This document shows, one piece after another, positions 34,161-45,065 of a DNA stretch of 64,000 bases. How positions within the stretch are numbered: the first letter of the stretch is position 1; the number at the start of each line of letters is the position of its first letter. Origin of the DNA: Saccharum officinarum (Eukaryota > Streptophyta > Magnoliopsida > Poales > Poaceae); assembly GCA_020631735.1 (NCBI GenBank), contig CM036223.1, positions 7,602,191 to 7,666,190 of the forward strand, read 5' to 3'. Both the position numbers and the translations under genes were made by a program. Under the pieces are notes generated by a model, which worked only from the letters and a program-made list of their open reading frames with translations, did not search any database and was not told where the DNA came from.

Positions 34161-34889
34161 GACCTTCCGCACCGCGTGCGGTATCCGCGTCCGCTACACG
34201 CGGATAGCGGACGGAATCGCCTGCAGCGGGGTACGCTATCGCTTTTGCGCGTCCGCTATAGCCGGCTATGCGCGCGCGGGGCCCGCTCGTCCTCGTGCCA
34301 CTCGCCTCATGGCACGGGGAGAGAGAGAGAGAGAGAGCGCACCGGGAGGCGGGAGGAGGCCGGAGGAGAGGGCGATGGCGTGGGGGAGAGCCGCGGGGAG
34401 GAGCGCGAGGAGGTCGTCCATGGCGGCCAAGGAGGAGCGCAGGGAGGTCGTCCCGCGCGGCCTCGTCCTTCGCCCGCCGCTCGACCGCGTCAGCTCGCCG
34501 ACCCAGGGCCGTGGCGCCGCTGCCCGCGCCAGAGCCGGAGCCGGAGGAGGAGGCCGCGCCCGCTCCCCACGCCGGAGCCGGAGCCGGAGGAGGAGGCCGC
34601 GCGCTCGCCAGGGCCGCGCGCCCTCGCCACCACCTCGCGCTCGCCCGGGCCGCCGCGCGCCCTCGCCGTCGGGAGCAGAGGAGAGGATAGAAGAGAGAGA
34701 GGATAGAGAGAGACCGGGTGAGGGTTAAAATATTAATAGAGTATGACACGTGGGTCCCACTAAATAGAGAATGAGATATAGAGGACGAATGAGTGCGGGA
34801 GAAAGTCATATAGAGGAAAGAATCTTGATGACCAGGACAGAATATTTCTTTTAGAGAATGAATTTAGAGGACCACGAGTACGGATAGTC
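34161..34889 (-). mobile_element. GC-rich PIF/Harbinger-like element B (0.73 kb), inverted relative to A
   Basis: Ends GACCTTCCGCACCGCG and GAGTACGGATAGTC, TAA on both sides (34158-34160, 34890-34892). Its right arm is the reverse complement of element A's left arm (AATTTAGAGG, GAATATTTCTTTTA, AATCTTGATGACCAG). It has a GC-rich centre with the same TATCCGCGTCCGCT motifs. No transposase; long Arg-rich ORFs on both strands are compositional. Confidence 0.75.
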
Positions 34890-35040
34890 TAACGGGAAAC
34901 ACTGTGCCGAAGCTACAGTAACCGATCGCTAAAGTAACTCGAAATCGGCCTGTCCCAGCTAGCCTATTGGGCTGGGTTTCACAGTCACTGCACAACGATG
35001 CAACATGCCCATCTCACAGTTCTGATAACTCTACAACTAT

Positions 35041-35391
<351 letters not shown>

Positions 35392-35445
35392 CAAGTTTAT
35401 CTGCTAATTTTACAACAGTCATAGCAAAAAGAGGAGGACAACGCT

Positions 35446-36007
35446 TCATATCTTGAAAGGCTTTGCCAAGACAGTAGCAGGGATGTTTGCAACCCATCTC
35501 CTTGACCTCTCTTGTGTCGAACAACCCGTCTCCAACTGCCTCTGCAATGCTCTGTTCAAGGAAAGCAATTAAGTTTAGAATGGTAGGCATGGTATATCGC
35601 CAAATGAAATTAAAATTTTGTCACGAGATTGTCATCTCGATGTTCATTTATGATACAGAAGCTTATTATTGACTCTGGGGGAAGTCGGAGAGTGCCAAGT
35701 CAACGAGTTTAGTGACTGACAGTGAACAAAACTCCACAATCCCTTTTCTGCTTAACTTCACTTGTAGCGTCATGCAGTTCTTTCCTGAAACCTGCAAAAT
35801 TTTGTATTGGGCATGGCAAAACACGATTACGAATCCAGAAAGTTTGATAAGGTAACAGGAAAAATACTATACACCAGGGTGAGTCAATCTCGGAGAAGTT
35901 CAAGTTGTTCAGGGCTGCACTTGCTAATATATCCAGTCTGCAGTCCAGCCATGAACGTTGAGGGTCAGATGCTTCTGGACTCCGGAGTCTACCCATGTTG
36001 TATATAC
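35446..36007 (-). pseudogene. Pectin acetylesterase 3'-end pseudogene (exons 9-11)
   Basis: Three blocks match the last three exons of the intact gene at 50276-54961. They are 35446-35551 ([19 protein letters not shown]), 35662-35791 ([17 protein letters not shown]) and 35889-36007 (SWLDCRLDI). The intron positions are retained, so this is a DNA-level copy. It is broken: the last exon lost about 20 bases and shifts frame after PCYC, the middle exon lost the stretch coding for the catalytic-His region start, and two donor sites are altered (GT to CT and to AT). It is part of a larger tandem duplication. No N-terminal exons are present. Confidence 0.88.
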
Positions 36008-36125
36008 CTGAAAAATATTTCTTCAAGTATACGACGAAATTGATATTTAAACACAGAAACAGGACATGTCTGAAACAAATGGTTATTAGCAAGTGAACGT
36101 ATCCAATCTCTTTACTACGATTCAC

Positions 36126-37786
36126 GGACCAAAGATGGCCAGCGAAAGTCCTCGAATTTTAGTAGAATCAACCTGTAGTCCAGGCCTTCTCTTAAGTTTT
36201 TTTTTTCAAAAAAACCCTTGAACTTCACCAAAAACAACCCGCAATCTAGACCTTTTAAGTGGGTCGGCCTGCCTCCCGTGCGGGCCTATATATCGCGTAA
36301 CTGGGCCTTACTGGGCCGAATTCGGCACGACGACGTTTTCCTATTTTCCGCAAATTTATTATTTATCTATAATGGTACAAATTTTATAAAGAACATAATA
36401 AAACAAATAAAAAAAAAAATGCCAAACCAAGTTTGTTGAACTCTACACAACTAGCACTACACTGTAAACATATAACAACACATGTTTTAGTGTAATTTTT
36501 TGGCTATTAATGTGGATCTAGATTTTTCTAGAATTTTCTATAAATAATTAAAAGAGTTAGTTTCTTTATTCAAATTGCTATGAAATTTTTACGATAGCTT
36601 ACCCATACCCCGCATCCTCCCTTCTTAATAAATACTTTTAACATTTCGTTCTCCATAATAAATATAGCCAAAAAATGTGACAGTTCCATTTTGATACCCA
36701 AAAAAATATCAACAAGGTGCAGACCATGACACCTATACGAAAATAACGAAGCGACGGATTGTCTTACCTATGTTGCTTAAAAAATGTGCATCTATCTGCA
36801 CATGATTATTATTACTTTACGCATGAAATAAAGTCTACATCGACTATAATACTACGACGATGCAATACAGGCTTCGCGCTCTAGGAACAAACATGTATTA
36901 CTGAAATAAATACTTATCCTACTACACTCGATAAAACAACTTATACGGAAAAAGGGTCCATCGAGCGCTGCAAATGGTCCACACACACTAGCACAATTTC
37001 GAGTGTGGAAACTAATTGCATTTCTAGCGGTCAACCTCAATTATAAGAGTACAATCATTGTCCTAAATCGATCCATGCCACAAGGCACAATTTGTATCAC
37101 CATTTCAAAGCCAAGGAACAGAATAGCCCAAAACTAAGCACTTCTCTATTTGTACCATGACCCACGATACAAAGGTCCCACAATGTTCAACTTTTAGCCC
37201 AATTCTACACCGTAATAACAATTGCTGCTGCCTGCTGATGACTGAAGATGGTAGGGAAGAGGCAAAGCCCAGATCGGCATCTGATTGGTCTCAAATTGAA
37301 TATCTGAATAGGCCAGCTGCGTTTCAAGCCATCTGAGCTGATTGCCGTGGTTTCAACCAATATGTCTATGCCACGGTGCTCAGATGCCCTCACAATGCTT
37401 ATCCGGGACCTGAGCATCGTAGCTCGCACTTGTATGTGCCAGCAGATGCAGATGGACCAAGGGTTGATTCCTCCTTCACCATTGCGATGGGGCTCTTCAA
37501 AGGTGAAGATTGCCTGTGACCAGTGAGTTGGCGTAGATCAGGGAGAGGTGGGAGAGGACAACACAGGCTTGTCCGTGCAGAATCTGTCGGTAGACCCCAT
37601 GTCAAACCACAAGACAATGCCATGGGCCATGGCACCATGTTGCAGGGGCGGCGGCACGAGCAGCGTGGCCGTCACGCACGCCAGCAGCGCTGCCGTATCC
37701 CCGCTGATGCCCGGTCCAAATGACATTGAAATGTCCAAATTTCTCAAAACATATGTAAAGTATCAGCAGCTTTCTCCGAATCTCCG
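36126..37786. other. AT-rich intergenic DNA downstream of the PPR gene
   Basis: No coding signal. 36170-36250 has paired CCTTCTCTTAAG / GACCTTTTAAGTGGG and the CTTGAACTTCACCAAAA type of sequence seen at ends of some grass foldback elements, but I cannot set borders. 37200-37786 is probably the PPR 3' UTR and flank. Confidence 0.4.
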
Positions 37787-39322
37787 TTACATTCTTGCGA
37801 GCGTGCAAACAAATTCAATAAATTCTTCTTCCTTTGCTTTCTGCGTCATCTGGTCGGCTAGCAGCCGGAGCACCTCCCAAATCTCGAAGCGCCGCGGGTG
37901 CGCTTGGTCGTCAGCGACGAACGAGCTCACCTCGCCGTCCACCTCTACGGCGCTATACGCGGGGACCTTCTTGATTCCCCTACTGCCAATCAGCTTCCGC
38001 ACCCTCCGTGCGTCATCCTTGCGGTTGGCATCGAGGTAGATGTTGGACAGCTGCACGTACACGCCCTCCTCGGCAGTGCCACCAAGCTTCTCGAGCTCGC
38101 GCACCGCCACCTCCGCTAGCTCGACGTTGCCGTAGCTCCGGCAGCCAGCGAGCACGGAGCCCCACACAGACGCGAGCGGGGTCATCGGCATGGTCTCGAC
38201 GAGCCCCACCGCGTCCTCGAGCCGCCCGACCCGGCAGAGCATGTCGACAGCGCAGCTGTAGTGCTCGTGCCCGGGCACGACGCCGTACCGGGGCCACATC
38301 TCCCTGAGCAGGCGCAGCCCTTGCTCGACGTTCCCGGCGTGCGCGCACGCGGACAGCGCCCCGAGCACGGCGACGCCGTCGGGCCGCACCCCGTCCTCCC
38401 GCGCCATCCTGTCCAGGCACGCGACGGCCTCCGCCGCCTTCCCGTGCACCGCGAGCGCGCCCACCATGGTGCCCCACACGTAGGCGTTCCGCTCGGGCAT
38501 GCCGTCGAACACCCGCACCGCCTCGTCCAGGCACCCGCACTTGGCGTACATGCCGACGAGCGCGGACCCGAGGAAAGCGTCGGCGAGGAGACCCGGGGCC
38601 GCGCGCTCCACGTAGCGGTGCACCCACGCGCCGTGGTCCAGCGCACCCGCCTGCGCGCACGCCGCCACGGCCGTGGTCAGCACCACCGCGTCCGGGGCCA
38701 CCCCGTCGTTGTTGTCGTCGCCGTCGAACATGGCACGGAACACGGCGAGGCCCTCCGCGGGCGCCCCCGCGCGCGCGTACGAGCCGATGAGCAGGTCGTA
38801 GTGGATCGCCTCCAGACGCGGCAGCTCGTCGAACACCCTCCGCGCGAGGTCCGGGCGGGGTGAGTAGAGCTGCAGCAGCGCGGTCGTGACGTAGTGGTCG
38901 GCCGGGAACAGCGCGTTCCTGACGAGCAGCGCGTGGAGCTGCGGTCCGGCGGACGAGGAGGAGGAGGAGGAGGAGGGGTCCGGGGAGGCGTCGAGCGCGG
39001 CGGCGGCGGAGAGCGCGAAGGGGAAGGAGAGGTGGTCCGGGGCGGGGAGCGTCGGGGGAGTGGTGCGGGAGTGCATGAGGCGGAGGAGGCGGAGCGCGAG
39101 GCGCGGGTGGGCCGGGCACGCGGCGCGGCGGGAGAGCGCGTGGAGCAGCGAGTTGAGCGCGAGCAGGGCGAGGTCCGGGTGGTGCGGGAGGAGGCCGGCG
39201 GTGACGAGGAGGGCCTGGACGGAGAGGAGCGGTGCGGCTGGGGAGGCGGCGGAGGGGAGGAGGCGGGAGGCCAGGAGACCGTGGCAGAAGGCGAAGGTGG
39301 ATTTGGGGATGTACGGGCGCAT
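37787..39322 (-). CDS. PLS-class pentatricopeptide repeat protein, E-type
   Basis: Intronless, 511 aa from MRPYIPKSTFAFC (ATG 39322). The frame is open 76 codons further (ATG 39550), but that part is Arg-rich and does not look like PPR sequence. Repeats of the PPR type run from about residue 150 to 420 (GSALVGMYAKCGCLDEAVRV, NAYVWGTMVGALAVHGKAAE, GVAVLGALSACAHAGNVEQG). The end shows E/E+ motifs (YVQLSNIYLDANRKDDARRV, IKKVPAYSAVEVDGEVSSFV) and no DYW deaminase. Such proteins bind RNA in mitochondria or plastids, usually for C-to-U editing with partner proteins. An organelle signal at the N-terminus is likely but not obvious. It appears intact, with very GC-rich codons (typical of intronless grass genes). 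A MITE (39552-39768) sits just upstream of the open frame. Confidence 0.92.
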   Translation of the reverse strand: MRPYIPKSTFAFCHGLLASRLLPSAASPAAPLLSVQALLVTAGLLPHHPDLALLALNSLLHALSRRAACPAHPRLALRLLRLMHSRTTPPTLPAPDHLSFPFALSAAAALDASPDPSSSSSSSSAGPQLHALLVRNALFPADHYVTTALLQLYSPRPDLARRVFDELPRLEAIHYDLLIGSYARAGAPAEGLAVFRAMFDGDDNNDGVAPDAVVLTTAVAACAQAGALDHGAWVHRYVERAAPGLLADAFLGSALVGMYAKCGCLDEAVRVFDGMPERNAYVWGTMVGALAVHGKAAEAVACLDRMAREDGVRPDGVAVLGALSACAHAGNVEQGLRLLREMWPRYGVVPGHEHYSCAVDMLCRVGRLEDAVGLVETMPMTPLASVWGSVLAGCRSYGNVELAEVAVRELEKLGGTAEEGVYVQLSNIYLDANRKDDARRVRKLIGSRGIKKVPAYSAVEVDGEVSSFVADDQAHPRRFEIWEVLRLLADQMTQKAKEEEFIEFVCTLARM

Positions 39323-39551
39323 GCTTGCCGGGTTGGTTTGGTCGCGCGCCGCCGACTCTGGGTCGCAGGGGCAGAGAAGATTCTCATGTTGCCGAGGTGC
39401 CGGACTCCATGGACGGCGGGCCTGACCTCCTGCTGCGTTGCGCTCGGAGGAGAGAGAGGCGGCGGCCAGGGCACAGAGCGCAGGGTCACGGTCGCAGGGG
39501 AATGCGGCTGCTCGGCGTCGGCGGCGGAGATCGGCAGCCCACAGCCGCAAA

Positions 39552-39768
39552 AAGGTTACTGTAGCACGTTTTGGTTTTATTTGGTAAATAATGTCTAACT
39601 ATTGACTAATTAGGTTCAAAACGTTCGTCTCGTAAAGTACAACTAAAATGTACAATTAGTTTTTAATTTTATTTACATTTAGTACTCCATACATGTATCA
39701 CAAGTTTAATGTGACGGAGAATTTTTTTTCTGCATAGTACTTTTTTTTTTAGTAACTAAACACTGCTA
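39552..39768. mobile_element. Truncated MITE upstream of the PPR gene
   Basis: Family interior (ACTGTAGCACGTTTTGG, GGTTCAAAACGTTCGTCTCG, CATTTAGTACTCC) and a right end TAGTAACTAAACACTGC. The left end is missing or merges with the gene's 5' flank. Confidence 0.6.
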
Positions 39769-39835
39769 GCCTGCTAGTGGCGGCTGGAGCAGAGGACATA
39801 GAGGGAGAGGAGACGTTTTTTTTTTTCTTCCATTT

Positions 39836-40001
39836 GGGTTGTGTTTAGTTCCTCGGGGAATACAAAATACAAAATATCAACTACTTTAAAATGATAAAAT
39901 ACAAAATACCAAAATTTTACATGTTATTTAGTTCTATTTTATAAAATAATAAACTAAAACCCATAATTTTTTTTAGGTGAAATGGGGAACTAAACACACC
40001 C
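39836..40001. mobile_element. Small MITE with TGTTTAGTTCC ends
   Basis: Ends GGGTTGTGTTTAGTTCC and GGGGAACTAAACACACCC, a clean inverted repeat. The interior has ACAAAATAC repeats and differs from the main family. Confidence 0.8.
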
Positions 40002-40402
40002 TTATTTGAAAAGGTCAGGACATATTGGGCTGGATGATGGCACTGAGTTTATTGAGCTGGGTCGTTCGCGCTGGTGGCAGCAAGGTTTGTTCCAACGTTT
40101 TTTTGGGCTAAATATTCGGCCTACAGGGCGTCCGACCCAAATTTTGTGTCACAAAAAAAAATGTGGCCCGTGCCAAATGATCTGGTCTACAAGCACAGCA
40201 TCAGCAACCCGTCGCCAACATCTTCGCTTCCGTGGTGGCTTGACAATGTACCGCAAGACTCACGATACCCATTGGAGCATGGACTAGGTGCTCAAGTTCA
40301 GAGCTGTCAAGAGTTTCTCGTGTAATAAGTATATATATAAAAAGAGTTTCTTGTGTCGTGCAGCACTCTGTTCATAGTACCCATTGGCCATTGATGCGCT
40401 AA
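40002..40402. other. Short intergenic stretch, nothing recognised
   Basis: Open frames of under 95 codons only; no motif. Confidence 0.4.
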
Positions 40403-40835
40403 GACTACCCGCAGTGGATACTCTAAAACGATACTCTAAAGCTTTAGAGTATGAATATAGAGTAAAAACTGTTGCACTGGATACTCTAAAACGATACTCT
40501 ATCCTTTCTCTCACTCTATATTTAGAGTAGTACAATGCTTACTCTATACTCTATAGTGGCGGGGCCCACTAGCTAAACAAAGAAAAATCCTATAACTCAC
40601 AAACTAAAAATCCAAATTAAATTTTGATTGCACCATTAAATTTGTCTCAATAAATTCTTCAAAACTAGATCACACATGGATATATTTAGATAAAGTGACA
40701 TGTGGATCCCACAGTGGATAGAGTGGATAGAGGATGATATAGAGGATGGATGGGTGCGGGAGAATTGAGTATAGAGGAGAGAATCTTGTTGACTAGGACG
40801 TATAGAGGATAAATATAGAGGTTCATGAGTACGGG
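40403..40835. mobile_element. PIF/Harbinger-like element C, related to A and B
   Basis: Left end after TAA: GACTACCCGCAGTGGATACTC. The right part has GAGAATCTTGTTGACTAGGAC and CATGAGTACGG like the AT-rich arms of elements A and B. It has no GC core. The right terminus is lost where the duplicated CACACACTCGACAGTG segment begins. Confidence 0.65.
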
Positions 40836-41510
40836 GCACACACACTCGACAGTGAACAGCTGATGCCGCTGTCACTTCGATTTTCTCCTCGACTCGATCC
40901 CTCGATGCAGAATCTTCTAGAGCCGCCAAAAAAGAAAAAAAAAACAGATACAGAATCTTCTCTGGTTTCTCTCCAACTTTGGTCGTTCAAGCTGTGATGG
41001 GCGCGTTCCCAGATGACGTGATTCACCAAGTGCTGTGCTGCCCCGCGTGACGAAGCTAGGCTCAGCCACATATTTTTTCCCAAGCTTTTCTTTGCATACA
41101 AAGGACGCGTCATTGACTCATTGTATGCTTTATACTCTAACCTAATCTACGTATCTGTCTAATAATCTAAAGAAATATCTAGGCATCACACTTCATCGGC
41201 TGATGAAACTGACTGGAAAAAAAGCAGCACAATTTGCCTTCCCAGTGCCCATTGATGCTCTAATGGCCCAGCAAACACGACGGCGAACAGCTAATGCCGC
41301 CGCTGCAACTTCGCTTTTCTGCTCGACTCTATCGATGCAAAATCTTCTTCGGTTTCTCTCCAACTTTGTTCGTTCAACCGTATTTCCCACCTATTATGGC
41401 TTCAAATTCTTAGAAATTTCCAAGAGTTGGAGCTTCTCACTCACATGGTGAAACCATTCGGAAAAAAAAGGAAAAGAAAGCTATGGAGTCCATGTCCTCA
41501 GCAGTAGTTC
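40836..41510. repeat. Duplicated segments (two in tandem here, third at 32925)
   Basis: 40836-40975 and 41268-41380 are each versions of the 32925-33020 sequence: GACAGTGAACAGCT(A/G)ATGCCGC, ACTCGAT, TGCA(A/G)AATC(T/C)T, TTTCTCTC(C/A)AACTTT. Between them lies 41000-41260, matching the 30990-31010 and 31350-31480 type of sequence only loosely. No gene seen. Confidence 0.65.
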
Positions 41511-41639
41511 GGTCCTCCCAATCCCCGGACTCGACAATCGCTTGCGTTCTCCATACTCCAGCAGTTCCTGCGTGCATGAATAAATAGCATTCTCATTTCT
41601 CGAACACAGCTGAAGTTGACAGCGTGACATGAACAATTG

Positions 41640-44353
41640 GGACGGCGACCGCGCTAAATCTCATCAAGATTATCCGAAGGGAGCGGGGACCCCGGCAGCT
41701 CCTAACCCTAGCTGGCGGCGCCGCCACCCCCGCCACCGCAGCCGGCGCCGGCGCCGGCGGCCTCCCCAATCCCGCCATCGGCGCCCGCCCCCCTCCCCTC
41801 CCCCACCCTCACCACCCTCTTCCCCTCCTCCTCCCCCTCCGGAAGCCATCAACGTCTGGCCATGGTCATCCCCTCCAGCGACGGCGCCGGTGCTAGCCGC
41901 CCGGCCACGGCGGCCGCGGCCACGGCCTCGTCGCCCGGCTCCGCCCCTCCCTCGCCTCCCGCCTACCCGCCTCCGCCGCTGGGGCCTTGCGCCTCTGACA
42001 CCGCCGCGACCTCGCTGCTCGCTGGGGCCGAGGATGGAGCGCGTCGGCCCCTGTTGAGCATGGAGACGCCTCGATCCGGAGCTGGCAACCCTAGGTCGCC
42101 CAGATCCACGGCCGACGGCGCCGCAGCGGACGCGTTGGTGCCGGCGGCGGCTGTTCCGACGTGGTCGGCATACATGGGCCGCCCCGCCCCATGCTCGTCC
42201 CCTCCTCCCTCCAGCCTGGGAGCCTCCAGGTCGCCGCCGCCGCCGCCGCCTGTGCTGGGCGCCACGGCCGCAGGCGTTGGACCTCCCCTCGCCGGGGATG
42301 GGGCGAATGCCGCTGGATGCTCCCCGATGCCAGCTGCCACGGGCTCGTCGGTGGCGTGGCCCCGGGGCCCTGTTCACCGCGGCGTGGCGGTCACGGCTCG
42401 GCCCCCTGGGCGGGGGCTGAGCTGTTCAAGCTGCCGGTCCTCATCGAGGAGGTTTCGGAGAGCGAGGACGAGGAAGACGTTATTGACGAGGACAACGACG
42501 ATGATGCCAGTGGAGCTGTGCGGGCGTCCGCCCCCTCTTCGGCTGGGGCAGGCGCCAGCCTCGACGCCTTCCTCGTCCACCCGTCTGCCCCCGCTCCGAG
42601 CCCGTCGTCCACCTTGTCCCCCAACGCCGCCCCTTTCCGCCCGCGGGGTAGCACGGCGGGACGACCCAAGGCCCGTCGTTGGGCTGACGAGGACCTCATC
42701 GACGCCTCCGACGTGGACTCGATGCCAACCTCCACGGCACCCTATATGGACGCTGTTCGTCGACGCCCCTGCCGCGAACCCTGCCTCCGCCTTCGGGCTG
42801 TGGCGATGCGACGCCGGGCCGTCGGGGCGCTGGCCGAGGGGGGAAGAAGCGCCGTCGGCCGCGGCCACATTTGGTGCTCGCCATGCCGCCTCGCCCAGTG
42901 GAGGGCCGCATCCCGGCACGCTAGCGCCTCGGCCGCTATCGACGGGTCTCCGCCCCTTACGCCGACGGGTGGCGGCAGATCCTCCACCGGCAGGAGACGC
43001 GTCCGGTGACCGCCTCGGTTGTGCCACTTGGCCTAGCTCGCGGGGGTCAGTTAGCAAGTCGTCGACCACCGAGGCGCATCCCGGCCGATCTGCACGGCAA
43101 GTGCTTCAACTGCCTCTCATCCGTGCACCGAGTGGCCACCTGCAGGCTGCCCCAGCGATGTCTGCGGTGCAGGAGCTTTTGTCACATTGTGCGTGACTGC
43201 AAGCAGCCAAGGCGCGTGGGCGATCGTGCTTCGGGCGGTCGTGCAGTGGTCCATTCCGATGGGCCGCCGGATCTTGCTGGTTCGCACGGTCTTGGTGGAG
43301 CCACGACAAGCACCACCGTCCCCCCCACCGGTGGTCGACGGCGGCTAGGGCGGGGACGACGCAAGCGTCGGAGGCGTCGCGAGAGGTCGGCAGGGTCTGT
43401 CGACGAGTTGCCCAGCGGGACGGGCATCGCACAGCCGGACGGCGTCGCGGCGGCAACGTGTCGCCACCGACGGCAACGTTTGTTCGGCCGATGCCGCCCA
43501 AGCGCCGCCGGGCTCCACCGTGGGGGCGCCCGCGCTGTGCCTCCCGGAGCATGACCCGCTTGCGGAGGCGATGTGCGCGGGCGACGGTCCTCCAGCTTGG
43601 ATCATCTCCTTCGACCTGATGCTGGAGGAGCTCCTAGCCGCCGTGTTCGTTGTGAGCTGCTCTATTGAGGCCGCCCCCCCGGGGTTCGCAGAGCCGCCTC
43701 CGGTGGCGGTTGCCCCCTCGCCTTAGCCGTCGACGCAGGACTTGACACTGCTCACACCTCCTCGGGTGGGTCAGCCCGACGTCGAGATTGGCGACGAGAC
43801 GCCCACGCCATGCGAGGCTGCTCGGCGCCTCGCACGGTTTGTGGATGAGGTGCGGGTCGTGCGGGAGCCACCCCTGATTGCCTCTCCACCGCGACAGAGG
43901 GCGAGAGCCAGGAGGCCCCTGCCTGTCAGGCGCAGGAGCACACGGATTGCCGCCCAACCGTTGGCACACATACCGGCCTCCCGGCGAGGCGAGGTACTCC
44001 TCGAGCAGCGGTTGGGGATTGCGCCGCCGGCCGCTACGGTTTCACCTGCGCCCAAGGGGATACTCGACGCCTTGCGTTTTGGGACCTTGTCGTCGAGCCA
44101 GGTGGAGGCCCTTGACGCGTTGTTTCCAGCGTTCAACGGGCGCGCGTGCGAGCTCTTCGTGGAAGGCCCGTAGGGTGCGGCGGTGTTCGCACGTTGGTTG
44201 TTCTATTTATGTAATATCGAACTAGGGAGCAGTCTGCTAGGTTGGTCCGGATGTTAGACCACCTAGCGCGCTAGATGCGCGTCGTTTGTACTGAAAACTC
44301 TCTTATTCTTAATTGCAATGATACGCAAACCTTTTGCGTATTCCAGAAAAAAA
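41640..44353 (+). pseudogene. Broken LINE-type retroposon with zinc-knuckle ORF1-like protein
   Basis: Coding-like sequence switches frame several times: an Ala/Pro/Ser-rich part (from 41862), an acidic stretch (LIEEVSESEDEEDVIDEDND, about 42440-42500), and two CCHC knuckles (CFNCLSSVHRVATC and CLRCRSFCHIVRDC, about 43100-43200). A C-terminal block follows (RRSTRIAAQPLAHI ... GTLSSSQVEALDALFPAFNG) ending at a TAG at 44171-44173. The middle of the protein seems deleted. The 3' end has GATACGCAAACC...GCGTATTCCAG, then seven A, as in grass L1-type LINEs. No reverse transcriptase is present. GC content is far above the surroundings. I infer an ORF1-like, non-autonomous LINE relic. A clean target duplication was not found. 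Confidence 0.65.
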
Positions 44354-44807
44354 GACAATGAGATGAACAGTCCTGGCACGAGCATGCGTGCCTACAGGTG
44401 CTCCAGAGCTGAGAAAGTCACGTCCAAGTTGAGCACGACTGGAGGTGGAAATTCCACTGTTCTAGGTGCTCCTTGTTCCACAGCAGCCTGAGCCTCTACG
44501 CCTCTACCTCCAACTCCACTTGAATTGATTCATCCTTCAACTTCATCAGGCCTGGTGGACCCTCATCGGAGTCACTGTCAAGCATCAGTTAGAAATAAAC
44601 TGGCCAATTGCCCAATAGCATCATCACCGCATAACGATACGGCATGCTTCTTCTAAGTATAAATGCTCATTGGATAGTTCTGATATCTTTACAACTATAC
44701 TTTGCATATGTCAAGTATATAATTTTCGGGGTACCACTCGGTAAAATAAGTTCAAGAAAGGCTAATGACAAGTTTATTTTCTAATTTTACAACAAAACCA
44801 CAGCAAA
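44354..44807. repeat. Segmental duplication copy 2, flank of pectin acetylesterase
   Basis: Matches 33400-33530 and 33807-34000, then 35390-35440, in order. 44423-44434 is the empty MITE site; 44765-44812 is the left half of the copia target. Confidence 0.75.
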
Positions 44808-44812
44808 ACAAG

Positions 44813-44860
44813 TGAAAGCAATTAGGTCTCAGGATTAATTGATTGATTGAATACATGGGT

Positions 44861-44900
<40 letters not shown>

Positions 44901-45046
44901 CAAGGATCAATAGGGTTTATAGAAACACCCAATCTACGGTGATCATTGCCTAATCAATCATGTCTATCCTAATTAACTAGCAGCCCAGCCATATGGGCTT
45001 GAGCGCCTGGCCCATGGCCTGCCCAGAGGGCGCCTATATTCTAACA
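44813..45046 (-). repeat. 3' LTR of the copia element
   Basis: 234 bp; contains about 19 TA units at 44863-44898, longer than in the 5' LTR. Confidence 0.95.
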
Positions 45047-45065
45047 CTCCCCCTCAGTCGAAACG

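Noticed and set aside
34123..34809. Overlapping Arg/Glu-rich frames in element B
   Set aside because: Same reason; all frames are open because the DNA is GC-rich and purine-rich.
38013..39119. Second long minus-strand frame (368 codons) over the PPR gene
   Set aside because: Arg/Ala-rich shadow frame of a GC-rich gene; the PPR frame has clear repeat motifs.
40635..41113. Small minus-strand frames in the duplicated CACTCGACAGTG segments
   Set aside because: Not conserved between the three copies; no domain.
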